Shown here in pieces: positions 37,989 through 47,392 of a stretch of DNA of 64,000 bases. A program made the translations under genes and the position numbers. This DNA is from Mesorhizobium sp. SOD10 (lineage in GTDB: Bacteria > Pseudomonadota > Alphaproteobacteria > Rhizobiales > Rhizobiaceae), in the NCBI GenBank assembly GCA_000824805.1, contig CCNA01000006.1, forward strand, positions 248,001-312,000, written 5' to 3'. The notes under the pieces are model-generated. The model did no database searches. It was given only the letters and a program-made list of their open reading frames with translations, and was not told where the DNA came from. Position 1 is the first letter of the stretch. Each line of letters starts with the position of its first letter.

Positions 37989-38594
37989 ATGAGCCTTGCC
38001 GACGTGAAATACCTGCCGGAAACCCCGGCGCATGATGCCGAAATCGAAGCCATCAACGACGAGGCCTTCGGCCCCGGTCGTTTCGTTCTTGCCGCCTACA
38101 AGATCCGCGAGGCCGGCGGGCACGACCGCTCGATGTCCTTTGTCGCCGTCAAGGACGATACGGTGATCGCTTCGGTGCGCATGACGCGCGTGGCCGCGGG
38201 CGCCGGTCGCGCCATGATGCTCGGCCCGCTTGCGGTGCGGCCCGCCTTCAAGAATCTCGGCATCGGCCGCAAGCTGGTCGCGATCGCGCTGGAAGCGGCC
38301 AGGAAGGCCGGCGCGCCTGCCGTCATTCTGGTCGGCGACGAACCCTACTATGGACCGCTCGGCTTCAAGCGCTTTCCGCGCGGACAGATCACCATGCCGC
38401 GCCCGGTCGATCTCGACCGGCTGCTGCATCACGAGATCAAGCCGGGCGCAATCGCCCGTTTTGCCGGCGATGTCTCTCACGCCAACATGGCAAGGGTTGC
38501 GGAATTTGCCCCGGCCGCGGCGCGTTCGGCCGCCAGTGCGCAGCCGTCGATCGACCCGCCTATCGCGGTTGCGCCTCCTTTGCGCGCTTCGTAG
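37989..38594 (+). CDS. GNAT family N-acetyltransferase
   Basis: A 201-residue acetyl-CoA-dependent acyltransferase. The acetyl-CoA loop is in AVRPAFKNLGIGRKLVAIALEAA, followed by VILVGDEPYYGPLGFKRF, typical of the YhbS-like group. A low-complexity Ala/Pro tail closes the protein. ATG 37989 is preceded by GGAACG. The acceptor could be a small amine or protein; it is unknown. Confidence 0.88.
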   Translation: MSLADVKYLPETPAHDAEIEAINDEAFGPGRFVLAAYKIREAGGHDRSMSFVAVKDDTVIASVRMTRVAAGAGRAMMLGPLAVRPAFKNLGIGRKLVAIALEAARKAGAPAVILVGDEPYYGPLGFKRFPRGQITMPRPVDLDRLLHHEIKPGAIARFAGDVSHANMARVAEFAPAAARSAASAQPSIDPPIAVAPPLRAS

Positions 38595-38620
38595 CATAAT
38601 CCGGATCCTGGGAGGCTTGC

Positions 38621-39382
38621 ATGAACCCGAACGGCCAGATCGCGATCGTCACCGGCGGCGGGTCGGGCCTTGGCGAGGCAACCGCGCGCGCCTTGGCGGC
38701 CAAGGGCGCCCGCGTCGCGATCCTCGACGTCGGCATCGAGCGCGCCGCGAAAGTCGCGGCCGACATCGGCGGCATTGCCGTCCAATGCGATGTCAGCAGC
38801 GGCGACAGCGCCACGGCCGCAATCGCCGAAGTCGCTGAAAAGCTTGGGCCGCCGCGCATCCTGGTCAATTGCGCCGGGATCGCCATCGGCGTGAAGACGA
38901 TCGGCAAGGACGGACCGCATCCACTCGACCAGTATCGCAAGGTGATCGAGATCAACCTGATCGGCACCTTCAACATGATCCGCCTAGTCGCCGACCGGGC
39001 GGCGAAACTCGACCCGCTCGATGGCGGCGAGCGCGGCGTCATCGTCAACACCGCCTCCGTCGCCGCTTATGACGGCCAAATCGGGCAGGCCGCCTACGCG
39101 GCATCCAAGGGCGGCGTCGTCGGCATGACCCTGCCTGTGGCGCGCGACCTGGCGCGGTCCGGCATCCGCGTCTGCACCATCGCGCCCGGCATCTTCAAGA
39201 CGCCGATGATGGCCGGCATGCCGCAGGAGGTGCAGGATTCGCTCGGCGCCTCCGTCCCGTTCCCGCCCCGGCTCGGCGAGCCGTCTGAATATGCGGCGCT
39301 TGCCCTCCATATCGTCGAGAACCAGATGCTGAACGGCGAGACCATCCGCCTCGATGGCGCCATCCGCATGGCGCCCAAATAA
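38621..39382 (+). CDS. SDR family dehydrogenase (type II 3-hydroxyacyl-CoA-like)
   Basis: A 253-residue short-chain dehydrogenase. It has TGGGSGLG, a CDVSSGD acidic loop, [27 protein letters not shown] with Ser and YAASK, and GIFKTPMM. The extra Asp-rich insertion and this sequence pattern resemble type II 3-hydroxyacyl-CoA dehydrogenases (HSD10-like), which oxidise 3-hydroxyacyl-CoA in branched-chain or fatty acid breakdown. GGGAGG precedes the ATG. The CaiB/BaiF gene starts six bases after the stop, so they form an operon for acyl-CoA metabolism. Confidence 0.9.
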   Translation: MNPNGQIAIVTGGGSGLGEATARALAAKGARVAILDVGIERAAKVAADIGGIAVQCDVSSGDSATAAIAEVAEKLGPPRILVNCAGIAIGVKTIGKDGPHPLDQYRKVIEINLIGTFNMIRLVADRAAKLDPLDGGERGVIVNTASVAAYDGQIGQAAYAASKGGVVGMTLPVARDLARSGIRVCTIAPGIFKTPMMAGMPQEVQDSLGASVPFPPRLGEPSEYAALALHIVENQMLNGETIRLDGAIRMAPK

Positions 39383-39387
39383 GCGGG

Positions 39388-40575
39388 ATGGTTGGCTCGC
39401 CGACACGCGCCGGTGCCTCTCCCGAAAAGACTGGCCCGCTCGCCGGCCTGAAAGTGATCGAGATGGCCGGGCTTGGTCCGGTGCCGTTTGCCGCCCTGAT
39501 GTTGTCCGAGATGGGCGCCGGGGTGCTGCGCATCGAACGCGCCGAGTCCGGCCAGCCGCTTCTGAGCCTGCCGGAAGAATACGATCTCGACCGCCACGGC
39601 CGCTCCATCCTCAAGCTCGACCTGAAGCGTCCGGCGGGGGCGGAACTGCTGCTGCGCCTTGTGGCAAAGGCTGACATCCTCGTCGAAGGCTTCCGCCCCG
39701 GCGTAATGGAGCGGCTCGGCCTCGGGCCTGATGTCGTTCTCCGGCGCAATCCGGCGCTGATCTATGGCCGCTTGACCGGTTTCGGTCAGGATGGTCCGCT
39801 ATCCGCGCGAGCCGGGCACGACATCACCTATCTCGCCTATGCGGGCCTCTTGCATGCTCTCGGCAGGCAGGGCGCGCCACCGGTGCCGCCGCTCAACCTC
39901 ATCGCGGATCAAGGCGGCGGCGCCATGATGCTGATCGCAGGCGTGCTTGCCGCCCTGTTCCAGCGTTCCGTGACGGGCAAGGGCCAGGTAATCGATGCCT
40001 CGATGATCGAGGGAGCCTCGATGCTCGCCTCGCCTATCCACGCCTATATGGCGGCGGGTCTGTGGAGCGACAGGCGCGGCGAGAACCTGCTCGATTCCGG
40101 CGCGCCGTTCTACGATACCTATGAGACGGCGGACGCAAGGCACATTGCCGTCGGCTGCCTCGAACCGCGCTTCTTCGCCGAATTCGCCAGGCTGCTGCCG
40201 CTCGACAATCATTTCGTCGGCAGCCAGTACGACAAGTCGTCCTGGCCCGCGATGCGCGCCGCCATTGCCGGTCGGATCAAGACGAGGACGCGCGACGAGT
40301 GGGCCGCGCTTTTCGCCGCGACCGACGCCTGCGTGGCGCCCGTGCTGTCCTTGGCCGAAGCCAGGGCTCACCCGCACAATCGCGCCAGGCAAAGCTTCGT
40401 GACGTCGGGTAGACTCGAGCGCCCGAGGCCCGCGCCGCGTTTTTCGCAAAGCCCACAGACGCTTGCCACGGCGCCGGCCGCCGCCGATCGCCAGCCCGCG
40501 GGCATATTGGCCGGTTTCGGTTTGAGCGAGGAGGAGATCGGAGCCCTTGCAAAGGCGGGTGTACTCGGCCGATAA
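39388..40575 (+). CDS. CaiB/BaiF CoA-transferase family protein (AMACR-like)
   Basis: A 395-residue class III CoA-transferase-fold protein. Family segments include GLKVIEMAGLGPVPFAALMLSEMGAGVLRIER, ILKLDLKRPAGAELLLRLV, DILVEGFRPGVMERLGLG and LTGFGQDGPLSARAGHDITYLAYAG, which carries the catalytic Asp region. The sequence pattern, with the GHDITYLA motif, suggests alpha-methylacyl-CoA racemase over formyl-CoA transferase. It is translationally close to the SDR gene, supporting branched acyl-CoA catabolism. Confidence 0.88.
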   Translation: MVGSPTRAGASPEKTGPLAGLKVIEMAGLGPVPFAALMLSEMGAGVLRIERAESGQPLLSLPEEYDLDRHGRSILKLDLKRPAGAELLLRLVAKADILVEGFRPGVMERLGLGPDVVLRRNPALIYGRLTGFGQDGPLSARAGHDITYLAYAGLLHALGRQGAPPVPPLNLIADQGGGAMMLIAGVLAALFQRSVTGKGQVIDASMIEGASMLASPIHAYMAAGLWSDRRGENLLDSGAPFYDTYETADARHIAVGCLEPRFFAEFARLLPLDNHFVGSQYDKSSWPAMRAAIAGRIKTRTRDEWAALFAATDACVAPVLSLAEARAHPHNRARQSFVTSGRLERPRPAPRFSQSPQTLATAPAAADRQPAGILAGFGLSEEEIGALAKAGVLGR

Positions 40576-40611
40576 CCGGAGAATAGAAATCAACTTATCT
40601 CGGGTGAGCTT

Positions 40612-41382
40612 GTGACCGAATCGAAAAAAGACGTCATTCGCGAGACCGACGCAGAGGCGGTCAGGCTGGCGAAAACCCTGATCCGCTCGGCGCGTTTCGG
40701 CGCGCTCGCCGCGATCGAGCCTGGCACCGGCGCGCCGCTGGCGAGCCGGGTTGGCGTTGCAACCGATATCGACGGCGCGCCGCTGATCCTGATTTCGATG
40801 CTGTCCGCGCACACCGGGGCATTGCTCGCCGATCCGCGCTGTTCGCTGCTGCTTGGCGAGCCCGGCAAGGGCGATCCGCTGGCGCATCCGCGCATCAGCC
40901 TGGCGTGCCGCGCCTTGCGGCTGGAGCGGGGATCGGCCGATCAGATCCGAGCCGAACGGCGCTACCTCAACCGCAATCCGAAGGCGAAGCTTTATGCCGG
41001 GCTCGGCGATTTCTCGTTCTTCCGGCTTCAGCCCGAGCGCGCTAGCCTGAACGGCGGCTTCGGCAAGGCCTTTCTTCTCGACCGCGACGATTTCATCACC
41101 GGCGCCGCCCTTGCCGAGGAGTTCTCCGGCAGCGAGCAGGCGGCACTCGATCACATGAACGCTGATCATCGCGACGCGCTTGCCCTTTACGCCCGCCATT
41201 TCGGCCGTGCCGAGGGCGACGGCTGGATCGCCACCGGCTTCGACCCTGACGGCATGGACCTCGCCGCCCCGGACGCGACCTGCAGGATTTTCTTTCCCCA
41301 GCCTCTGCAAAGCGCGCGCGAATTGCGTTCGGCGCTTGTCGAGATGGCAAAGGCGGGGCGCGCGGCGGAGCAAGAGCGATAG
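40612..41382 (+). CDS. HugZ-like protein (PNPOx-type fold plus DUF2470)
   Basis: A 256-residue protein beginning with GTG. The N-terminal split-barrel flavin/heme-binding domain (FGALAAIEPGTGAPLASRVGVATDIDGAPLILISMLSAHTGALLADPRCSLLLGEPG) is followed by a DUF2470 domain (DHMNADHRDALALYARHF). This pair defines the HugZ/HutZ group, some of which degrade heme. It could help iron use, but it is not next to heme-uptake genes, so a general pyridoxamine-oxidase-related role remains possible. Confidence 0.87.
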   Translation: MTESKKDVIRETDAEAVRLAKTLIRSARFGALAAIEPGTGAPLASRVGVATDIDGAPLILISMLSAHTGALLADPRCSLLLGEPGKGDPLAHPRISLACRALRLERGSADQIRAERRYLNRNPKAKLYAGLGDFSFFRLQPERASLNGGFGKAFLLDRDDFITGAALAEEFSGSEQAALDHMNADHRDALALYARHFGRAEGDGWIATGFDPDGMDLAAPDATCRIFFPQPLQSARELRSALVEMAKAGRAAEQER

Positions 41383-41417
41383 TTGATCGCGAGCCGGCGA
41401 AAGCAACGCTTGAGATT

Positions 41418-41433
41418 TAGATAAAATGATCTA
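41418..41433. promoter_or_regulatory. Inverted repeat upstream of the NolR-like gene
   Basis: TAGAT-N6-ATCTA is a perfect inverted repeat in an AT-rich patch 108 bases before the ArsR-family start. It may be an autoregulatory operator. It does not fit the published NolR box (A/T)TTAG-N9-A(T/A). Confidence 0.4.
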
Positions 41434-41540
41434 CCCTCGTTGTGACGCTGATTCAGCAGCGCCCATCGACATCTGAACATTGTGGATTCAGGCGCCATTG
41501 CCCCCTGGCGCCAGGATGATCCAGGACCCTTGGGGGATCT

Positions 41541-41879
41541 ATGATCTCAAATAAGCTAATCGCCAATGCGGAATCGGCGGCCGCCTTTCTCACTCTCATG
41601 GGCAACGAAAAGCGCTTACTGATCGTGGCCCATCTGATCGACAACGAAATGTCGGTCGGCGCCATTGCCGAGAAGGTGCAACTCAGCCAATCCGCGCTGT
41701 CGCAGCATCTCGCCAAGCTGAGGGCACTCGATCTCGTCGAGACCCGGCGCGACCGCCAGATGATCTATTATTCCTGCAAATCCGAAGCGGTGCGCGAATT
41801 GCTGCGCATGCTGGAAGGAATTTTCGGCGAAGGCGATCTTTCACAGATGGCCTACCGGTTGCGCCGCGCCGGGGCTTGA
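41541..41879 (+). CDS. ArsR-family transcriptional regulator, NolR-like
   Basis: A 112-residue winged-helix repressor. The recognition part VGAIAEKVQLSQSALSQHLAKLRALDLVETRRDRQMIYYSC closely resembles NolR, the nodulation and quorum-sensing regulator of Sinorhizobium and Rhizobium. The N-terminal AAAFLTLMGNEKRLLIVAHLIDNEMSVGA part also resembles it. Metal-binding cysteines of true ArsR are absent. GGGGGATC precedes the ATG. No nod genes are in the window, so the role is likely broader. NolR identity is inference from similarity in memory. Confidence 0.85.
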   Translation: MISNKLIANAESAAAFLTLMGNEKRLLIVAHLIDNEMSVGAIAEKVQLSQSALSQHLAKLRALDLVETRRDRQMIYYSCKSEAVRELLRMLEGIFGEGDLSQMAYRLRRAGA

Positions 41880-41931
41880 CCCGCGGTTCCGGTCGCTCAT
41901 ACCTCGCCGACCACCCTTCGGCGAGGCATGC

Positions 41932-42729
41932 ATGAACCTCATCCCCATCGACGATCCTCGGGACCCGCGCGTCGCCGTCTATCTCGACATCCGCGAGCGC
42001 GATCTCGTCGGCCGGCAGGGGCGCTTCATCGCCGAAGGCAAGGTGGTGCTGGACCTCCTGTTGTCGACCGGGCGCTTCGCCGCCGAGTCTGCCCTTATCC
42101 TCGAAAACAGGCTGGCTGGCGTCCAGGGGATCCTGCACAAGGCGCCGCCGGATTTTCCGGTCTATGTTGCCGCCGGTGAGGTCATGGACCGGATCGCCGG
42201 CTTCCACATGCACCGCGGCATCCTGGCGATCGGCATGCGTGGCGCGCCGGCGCCCGCCGAAATTCTGGTGGAAACCTTGCCTCGGCGGGCGTTGGCCGTC
42301 GTCCTGATCGGCATATCGAACCACGACAATATGGGGGCGATCTTCCGCAATGCCGCGGCCTTCGGCGCGGACGCGGTGCTGCTCGACCAGACCTGCTGCG
42401 ATCCGCTCTACCGTAAGGCAATCCGTGTTTCGGTCGGCGCGGCGCTGAAGGTTCCCTTCGCCTCCTTCGGCGATAGCGGAGCCTTCATCGCGACCCTCGA
42501 TCGACTTGGCTTCAGCCAGTTCGCCCTGTCGCCGCACGGCGCAACCGACATCCGCGCCGCGCAACGTTCGGCCAGGCTGGCGCTCTATCTTGGCACCGAG
42601 GGCGAAGGCCTGCCGCGGGACCTGCTTACCCGGCTGCACACGGTCAGGATCGGCATGGCGGAAGGTTTTGACAGCCTGAACGTCGCCGCCGCGTCGGCAA
42701 TCGCGCTGCATCACTTTTCCGACCGGTAG
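41932..42729 (+). CDS. TrmH/SpoU-family RNA methyltransferase
   Basis: A 265-residue SAM-dependent 2'-O-ribose methyltransferase. The three SPOUT motifs are present: NHDNMGAIFRNAAAFGADAVLLD, LGTEGEGLP and SLNVAAASAIALHHF. The N-terminal ~90 residues form a substrate-binding domain (FIAEGKVVLDLLL). It methylates an rRNA or tRNA ribose; the exact site cannot be told. It follows the NolR-like gene after 52 bases. Confidence 0.9.
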   Translation: MNLIPIDDPRDPRVAVYLDIRERDLVGRQGRFIAEGKVVLDLLLSTGRFAAESALILENRLAGVQGILHKAPPDFPVYVAAGEVMDRIAGFHMHRGILAIGMRGAPAPAEILVETLPRRALAVVLIGISNHDNMGAIFRNAAAFGADAVLLDQTCCDPLYRKAIRVSVGAALKVPFASFGDSGAFIATLDRLGFSQFALSPHGATDIRAAQRSARLALYLGTEGEGLPRDLLTRLHTVRIGMAEGFDSLNVAAASAIALHHFSDR

Positions 42730-42768
42730 CCGCAGAACGACCCGGGGGCGCCCTGCGATCGTCTTTTC

Positions 42769-43911
42769 TCAGTTGGACGTGCCGGCCTTTTGCAAAGCCC
42801 TCACGCGGTCGGCAAGGCTGACGCCGCGCCCATTCTGCTGCCCCTCGCCCGCCAGCGCCTTGGCGATAGGGGAATCGGGCCCGTCGAGCTTCATCGTCAG
42901 GTTGACGACCTCGGCCGCCAGTTCGTTCATCTGTTCGCGAAGATCGGCGCCCGAGCGTGCGTCGCCCACTAATTCCGGCATTGCCGTCCCCGAGGCGGCA
43001 AGATCGGTTTTCAGCCGCTTGTTCTCACGCGCGAGCGCCGTCAGCCTTGCCTCCAGCCGTTCCCGGTCGCCCTCGAGCTTGGCGATTGCCTTATCGACAT
43101 CGTCATTTTTCGCATCCGAGCCGGCAGCCAGTTGGGCGACGCCGTTCGCGGCGGCGGTTTGCTTCGAACGTTCGCGCATTCGAGCAAGGTCCTTCTCGCG
43201 GCGGTCGAGCTTTTCCTCGCGGTCGGCAAGTGTGGCGAGCAGCCGCTCCACCTTCTTCTCGAGCTCGGCCGTTTTCTTCTTCTCGACCTTCAACGCTTCG
43301 CGCGCGGCCTTGCTTTCCGAGGCGATCTCCTGGTTGCGCCGGTCCGCCTCCCTGCGCTGGCCTTTGAGCAGCGCGATGTCGCTCGCGAGCTTTTCCAGCT
43401 CCGATTCGCGCGCGACCAGCTCGATCTGGCGGTTCGAGGACGAGAAGCTGGCGTCGTCATACATCTGTTCGAGCTTCTGCAGCTCCAGCGCGCGCTTCTC
43501 CAACGCCCGCTCCGTCTGTGCGAGCTTTTCCGACAGGCGCTGCAAATCCTCCTCGCGCTGCTTGAGCTCCGCATTTTTGGCCTGCAGATCGGAGAGGGCC
43601 TGGTTCTTGTCCTTGGTTTCGACCGCGAGCCCCTTCAAGGCCTCGCGCCCGCGACCGATCTCGACCAGCTGTTCGGCCACCTTCTGCTGCAGGTTCTTGA
43701 CGGTTATCTCCAGCCGGCGCGTCGTCATGGCATATTCCGCACGGACCCGGTCCTTGTCCGCCTGGATCTCGGCGGGCGTCAGCGGCAACGAAGCCTCGAT
43801 ACGCCTGCGCGTCAGGACAACGGCCCGCCGCCAGACCGCCGGCGCGATCAGCGACACCAGAAAAACGGCGCAGAGGAAACCAAGTACGAAGAACAGGACC
43901 GACTGGACCAA
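42769..43911 (-). CDS. Membrane-anchored coiled-coil protein
   Basis: A 380-residue protein starting with TTG. An N-terminal membrane helix (VLFFVLGFLCAVFLVSLIAPAVW) is followed by a short basic segment and then about 270 residues of charged coiled coil (LERREEDLQRLSEKLAQTERALEKRALELQKLEQMYDD-type sequence). A less regular C-terminal region ends SLADRVRALQKAGTSN. No enzyme motif is visible. The topology suggests a cytoplasmic rod attached to the inner membrane, perhaps in cell envelope or division; the function is unknown. Confidence 0.8.
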   Translation of the reverse strand: MVQSVLFFVLGFLCAVFLVSLIAPAVWRRAVVLTRRRIEASLPLTPAEIQADKDRVRAEYAMTTRRLEITVKNLQQKVAEQLVEIGRGREALKGLAVETKDKNQALSDLQAKNAELKQREEDLQRLSEKLAQTERALEKRALELQKLEQMYDDASFSSSNRQIELVARESELEKLASDIALLKGQRREADRRNQEIASESKAAREALKVEKKKTAELEKKVERLLATLADREEKLDRREKDLARMRERSKQTAAANGVAQLAAGSDAKNDDVDKAIAKLEGDRERLEARLTALARENKRLKTDLAASGTAMPELVGDARSGADLREQMNELAAEVVNLTMKLDGPDSPIAKALAGEGQQNGRGVSLADRVRALQKAGTSN

Positions 43912-44041
43912 GGCGTGCTATCCACTTTACGGGCGGCGATCGTGGCGTTGTGCCATCTTGGCATGGCGGAAATTCAACGCCGCGGCAAGAGCTTGCCGCG
44001 GCGCGATCAGCACTGTCCGAGCGATTGTAGCCAGCGCAAGA

Positions 44042-44623
44042 TCAGAACGGGTTCCAGGTCGGCCTTTCGGTAAGCTTCAGGTAGCCAAGATTGACCCCGA
44101 GACGGGCACCGACACCGGTGCGGATCGGCACGATCAGCACCCGGTTGGACTGCAACACGTTGAAGCCGACGCCCGCAATGACATAGGCGGAACCGGCAAC
44201 GCCGCCGAACCGGTTATAGAGGCTGCTGATGTCGTCGAGATTGTAGACCAGCATCATCACTCGCGACCCCGCGCCGCCGAAATCCCAGCCGAGCGACGGA
44301 CCTTGCCAGAACACCTTATGGTCGCCGGCGTTCTTGGTGTAGAGCGTCCCCTCGCCATAGGTCAGGCCGCCGATCAGGGCGCCGGATCCTTCTTCGCCGA
44401 GCAGGTAGCCGTTGGGCAGGCCGTAGGAGGCAAAGATCTTCTCGACGACGGTGGCCAGGCCGCCGGACGTCTCGCCGAAGAATTTATGACCGGAATCGAC
44501 GATTTCCTGAGCGGTGTACTGCTGAGCCCGCGACGCTGAGGTCGAAAGGACCAAAGCCGCCAGGAGTGTGATGGTCATGGTGAGGACACGGACGAACGTC
44601 CGGTCATAGTATCGGGAAAACAT
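44042..44623 (-). CDS. eipA: EipA-like envelope protein (DUF1134)
   Basis: A 193-residue exported protein. A signal peptide (MTITLLAALVLSTSASRAQQ) is followed by the DUF1134 domain (EIVDSGHKFFGETSGGLATVVEKIFASYGLPNGYLLGEEGSGALIGGLTYGEGTLYTKNAGDHKVFWQGPSLGWDFGGAGS) and the closing TWNPF. It matches EipA of Brucella, a periplasmic beta-barrel protein needed for envelope integrity and regulated by CtrA and others. GGAAG lies before the start. Here it lies 338 bases from chpT, in divergent orientation. Confidence 0.88.
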   Translation of the reverse strand: MFSRYYDRTFVRVLTMTITLLAALVLSTSASRAQQYTAQEIVDSGHKFFGETSGGLATVVEKIFASYGLPNGYLLGEEGSGALIGGLTYGEGTLYTKNAGDHKVFWQGPSLGWDFGGAGSRVMMLVYNLDDISSLYNRFGGVAGSAYVIAGVGFNVLQSNRVLIVPIRTGVGARLGVNLGYLKLTERPTWNPF

Positions 44624-44961
44624 GCTTCCAAATCTCCGTCAGGGAGCACTTTCGCCGACGCCTCGCACCCCTACGGCTCTTGCCGGCCGTTCAGGGTGGC
44701 TATCACAGGCAAATTATGCCGTAATCCTTTTTCAACCATTAAGCTCCCACACGAAGATGGCGGTTCGAAGGCTGCGCCTGCGCCTGTGCGGCGGGTTTCC
44801 CCCGCGAACACACCATTTTCACCGCCGACAATTTTGGATTTGTTGATGCGCGCTCGGGCCCTGTGTATTCAGAAAGCCTTGGAAAAGAGCGTGATTCGTG
44901 TGGGCAGGCGCGAAAACTGTCTCTCGGCCATGAACAAGTGACTTAAGCAGGGATTTCGCCG
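44624..44961. other. Divergent region between eipA and chpT
   Basis: About 338 bases with no convincing gene. It must hold promoters for both genes. One GANTC (GATTC, 44893-44897) lies about 65 bases before chpT. No full CtrA site was recognised. Confidence 0.45.
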
Positions 44962-45591
44962 ATGGCCGAGCTTTTCACCCTTTCCGCGCCTGATCTCGCC
45001 GCGCTGCTTTGCAGCCGCGTCTGCCACGACATTATTTCGCCGGTCGGCGCAATCAACAACGGCCTCGAATTGCTCGACGAAGGCGGCGCCGACGAAGACG
45101 CCATGAAGCTCATCCGCCAGAGCGCCAAGAATGCCTCGGCGCGGCTGCAGTTTGCCCGCATCGCCTTCGGCGCTGCGGGTTCCGCCGGCATGATGATCGA
45201 CACCGGCGATGCCGAGGCCGTGGCCATCGCCTTCTTGAAGAACGAAAAGCCGGAACTGGTTTGGAACGGCTCCCGGGCGCTGCTGCCCAAGAACAAGGTC
45301 AAGCTGCTGCTCAACCTCATTCTCGTCGCCAACGCAGCCATACCGCGCGGCGGCAAGCTGGTGATCACGCTGGAGAACCTCGAAACCGAGCCGCGTTTTT
45401 CGCTGTCCGCCAGCGGTCCGATGCTGCGCGTGCCGCCGAAATTCCTCGAATTGCATTCTGGCCATAAGCCGGAGGAGCCGATCGACGCCCATTCGGTCCA
45501 GCCTTACTACACGCTGCTTCTGGCGCGTGAGGCGAATATGACGATCTCGATCCACGCGACGGCCGACGAGATCGTGCTGACAGCCGCATAA
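44962..45591 (+). CDS. chpT: Histidine phosphotransferase ChpT
   Basis: A 209-residue phosphotransferase that passes phosphate from CckA to CtrA and CpdR. The phospho-accepting His22 is in CHDIISPVGAINNGLELL, in a DHp-like helical hairpin. The C-terminal part resembles a degenerate ATPase domain that does not bind ATP (LLNLILVANAAIPRGGKLVITLEN). The length and layout match ChpT of Caulobacter and rhizobia. It is about 1.3 kb from ctrA, on the opposite strand, so the phosphodonor and its target are linked here. Confidence 0.92.
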   Translation: MAELFTLSAPDLAALLCSRVCHDIISPVGAINNGLELLDEGGADEDAMKLIRQSAKNASARLQFARIAFGAAGSAGMMIDTGDAEAVAIAFLKNEKPELVWNGSRALLPKNKVKLLLNLILVANAAIPRGGKLVITLENLETEPRFSLSASGPMLRVPPKFLELHSGHKPEEPIDAHSVQPYYTLLLAREANMTISIHATADEIVLTAA

Positions 45592-45813
45592 GAAAAGCCG
45601 AAGTATTTTTACCGCTAGTATTTGTGCTGACAATGCAGGTCGAGCAATGCCTGCCGCAATTCATTGTAACGTCGCCGCGGACCAAACCGCGCGATGTGTC
45701 TGTTTGGAAAAACTTTACCCAACGGCTTTTCGGCTTCTTTACCAGATTGGGCCTATGGTTCTTTCGGTTGCCCGGAGGTTGCCGGTTCGGCAGATGGCAA
45801 AGAGGACCCGGAT

Positions 45814-46182
45814 ATGAAGCGCTGCCTGTTCGTCGATGATTCGAGCGTCATCAGGAAGGTCGCAAAACGCATCCTTGGCGGCTCGGACATGATTGTCGTC
45901 GAGGCGTCGACCGGGGTCGAGGCTGCCGACATCTGCGCCGACGACATGCCGGATGTGATTGTCATCGATGGCGGGCTGACCGACATCCAGGCGGTCGACC
46001 TCATTCGCCGCATTCGCGCCATCGAAGCTCCCGTCAAGCCGCAGATCCTGGTCTCGCTGGTCGAGGTGGACGTCGCAGCGATCATGCGCGCCAAGCGCGC
46101 CGGCGCCCAAGGCTATCTGCTGAAGCCCTTCAACCGCGCGCAACTGCTCGAAAGCTTCCGTTTCCTCAAGATCGCCGCCTGA
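45814..46182 (+). CDS. Single-domain response regulator between chpT and ctrA
   Basis: A 122-residue stand-alone receiver. Acidic Asp8/Asp9 (LFVDDSSVIRK), phosphoacceptor Asp52 (VIVIDGG), Ser81 and Lys104 (YLLKPF) are all in place. The loop after the phosphoacceptor reads IDGGLTDIQAVDLI rather than the normal D-x-x-M/L-P. AGAGGA lies eight bases before the ATG. It does not closely resemble CpdR or DivK. Its position suggests a phosphate branch or sink of the ChpT relay, which is inference. Confidence 0.85.
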   Translation: MKRCLFVDDSSVIRKVAKRILGGSDMIVVEASTGVEAADICADDMPDVIVIDGGLTDIQAVDLIRRIRAIEAPVKPQILVSLVEVDVAAIMRAKRAGAQGYLLKPFNRAQLLESFRFLKIAA

Positions 46183-46205
46183 TTCGCGGCAATCGATCCA
46201 ACAAA

Positions 46206-46227
46206 AAACCCGGCCGGAGCCGGGTTT
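46206..46227. terminator. Bidirectional terminator between the receiver gene and ctrA
   Basis: AAACCCGGC pairs with GCCGGGTTT around CGGA. It is flanked by an A-run on the left and T-rich sequence on the right, so it can end both convergent transcripts. Confidence 0.88.
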
Positions 46228-46249
46228 CTCGTTTAAATCCCTGGGTCGC

Positions 46250-46945
<696 letters not shown>

Positions 46946-47392
46946 TTCATTCCCCTTTTCTGCTGCCGGACCATCTCACGACCCGTCCGGGACCCGGAGC
47001 AGTGATTGCCTGAACAGAAGGTGCCACCGACTGGTTAACAAATCCTAATTTCGTGTCATCCACGATACCAGATTTTTTAACCCCTTTCTACACCCACTTG
47101 AATCTAATAACGAATCAGAGACCTAAACCGCTAATGCACCACATTAATAAGTCAGCCTAAGTGACTCTAGAGACTCGCCGGCCCGGGCTTCCGCCGCAGC
47201 CGGAATTTTTACCCGGCCTTAAGTCCTCGCCCGTATGATTAACAATGCCCGTAAACGAATGGTTACCGCCGGCAAAAATCTTTAGGGCTTTGTTTCCCAT
47301 AGCCCAGGGAAAGCCGGGGGAAACGGGCGGCGCTTGGGTCGTTCTGGGCGGACTGGACGGTATGCAGGTGTGCGTTTGCGGAGTATCGAGTC
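46946..47392. promoter_or_regulatory. ctrA/FliJ-like divergent control region with clustered GANTC sites
   Basis: Four GANTC sites lie within 77 bases (47100-47104, 47112-47116, 47163-47167, 47172-47176), and a fifth (47388-47392) touches the fliJ-like start. GANTC is the CcrM methylation site that times ctrA transcription in Caulobacter. TTAAC-type half sites at about 47033, 47077 and 47239 could belong to CtrA autoregulation, though no exact TTAA-N7-TTAA is seen. There is no gene in this 447-base stretch. Confidence 0.7.

Noticed and set aside
41418..41433. Classical NolR box
   Set aside because: The sequence does not satisfy (A/T)TTAG-N9-A(T/A).
46946..47392. Full CtrA box TTAA-N7-TTAA upstream of ctrA
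   Set aside because: Only half sites or wrong spacing (for example TTAA-N6-CTAA) were found.
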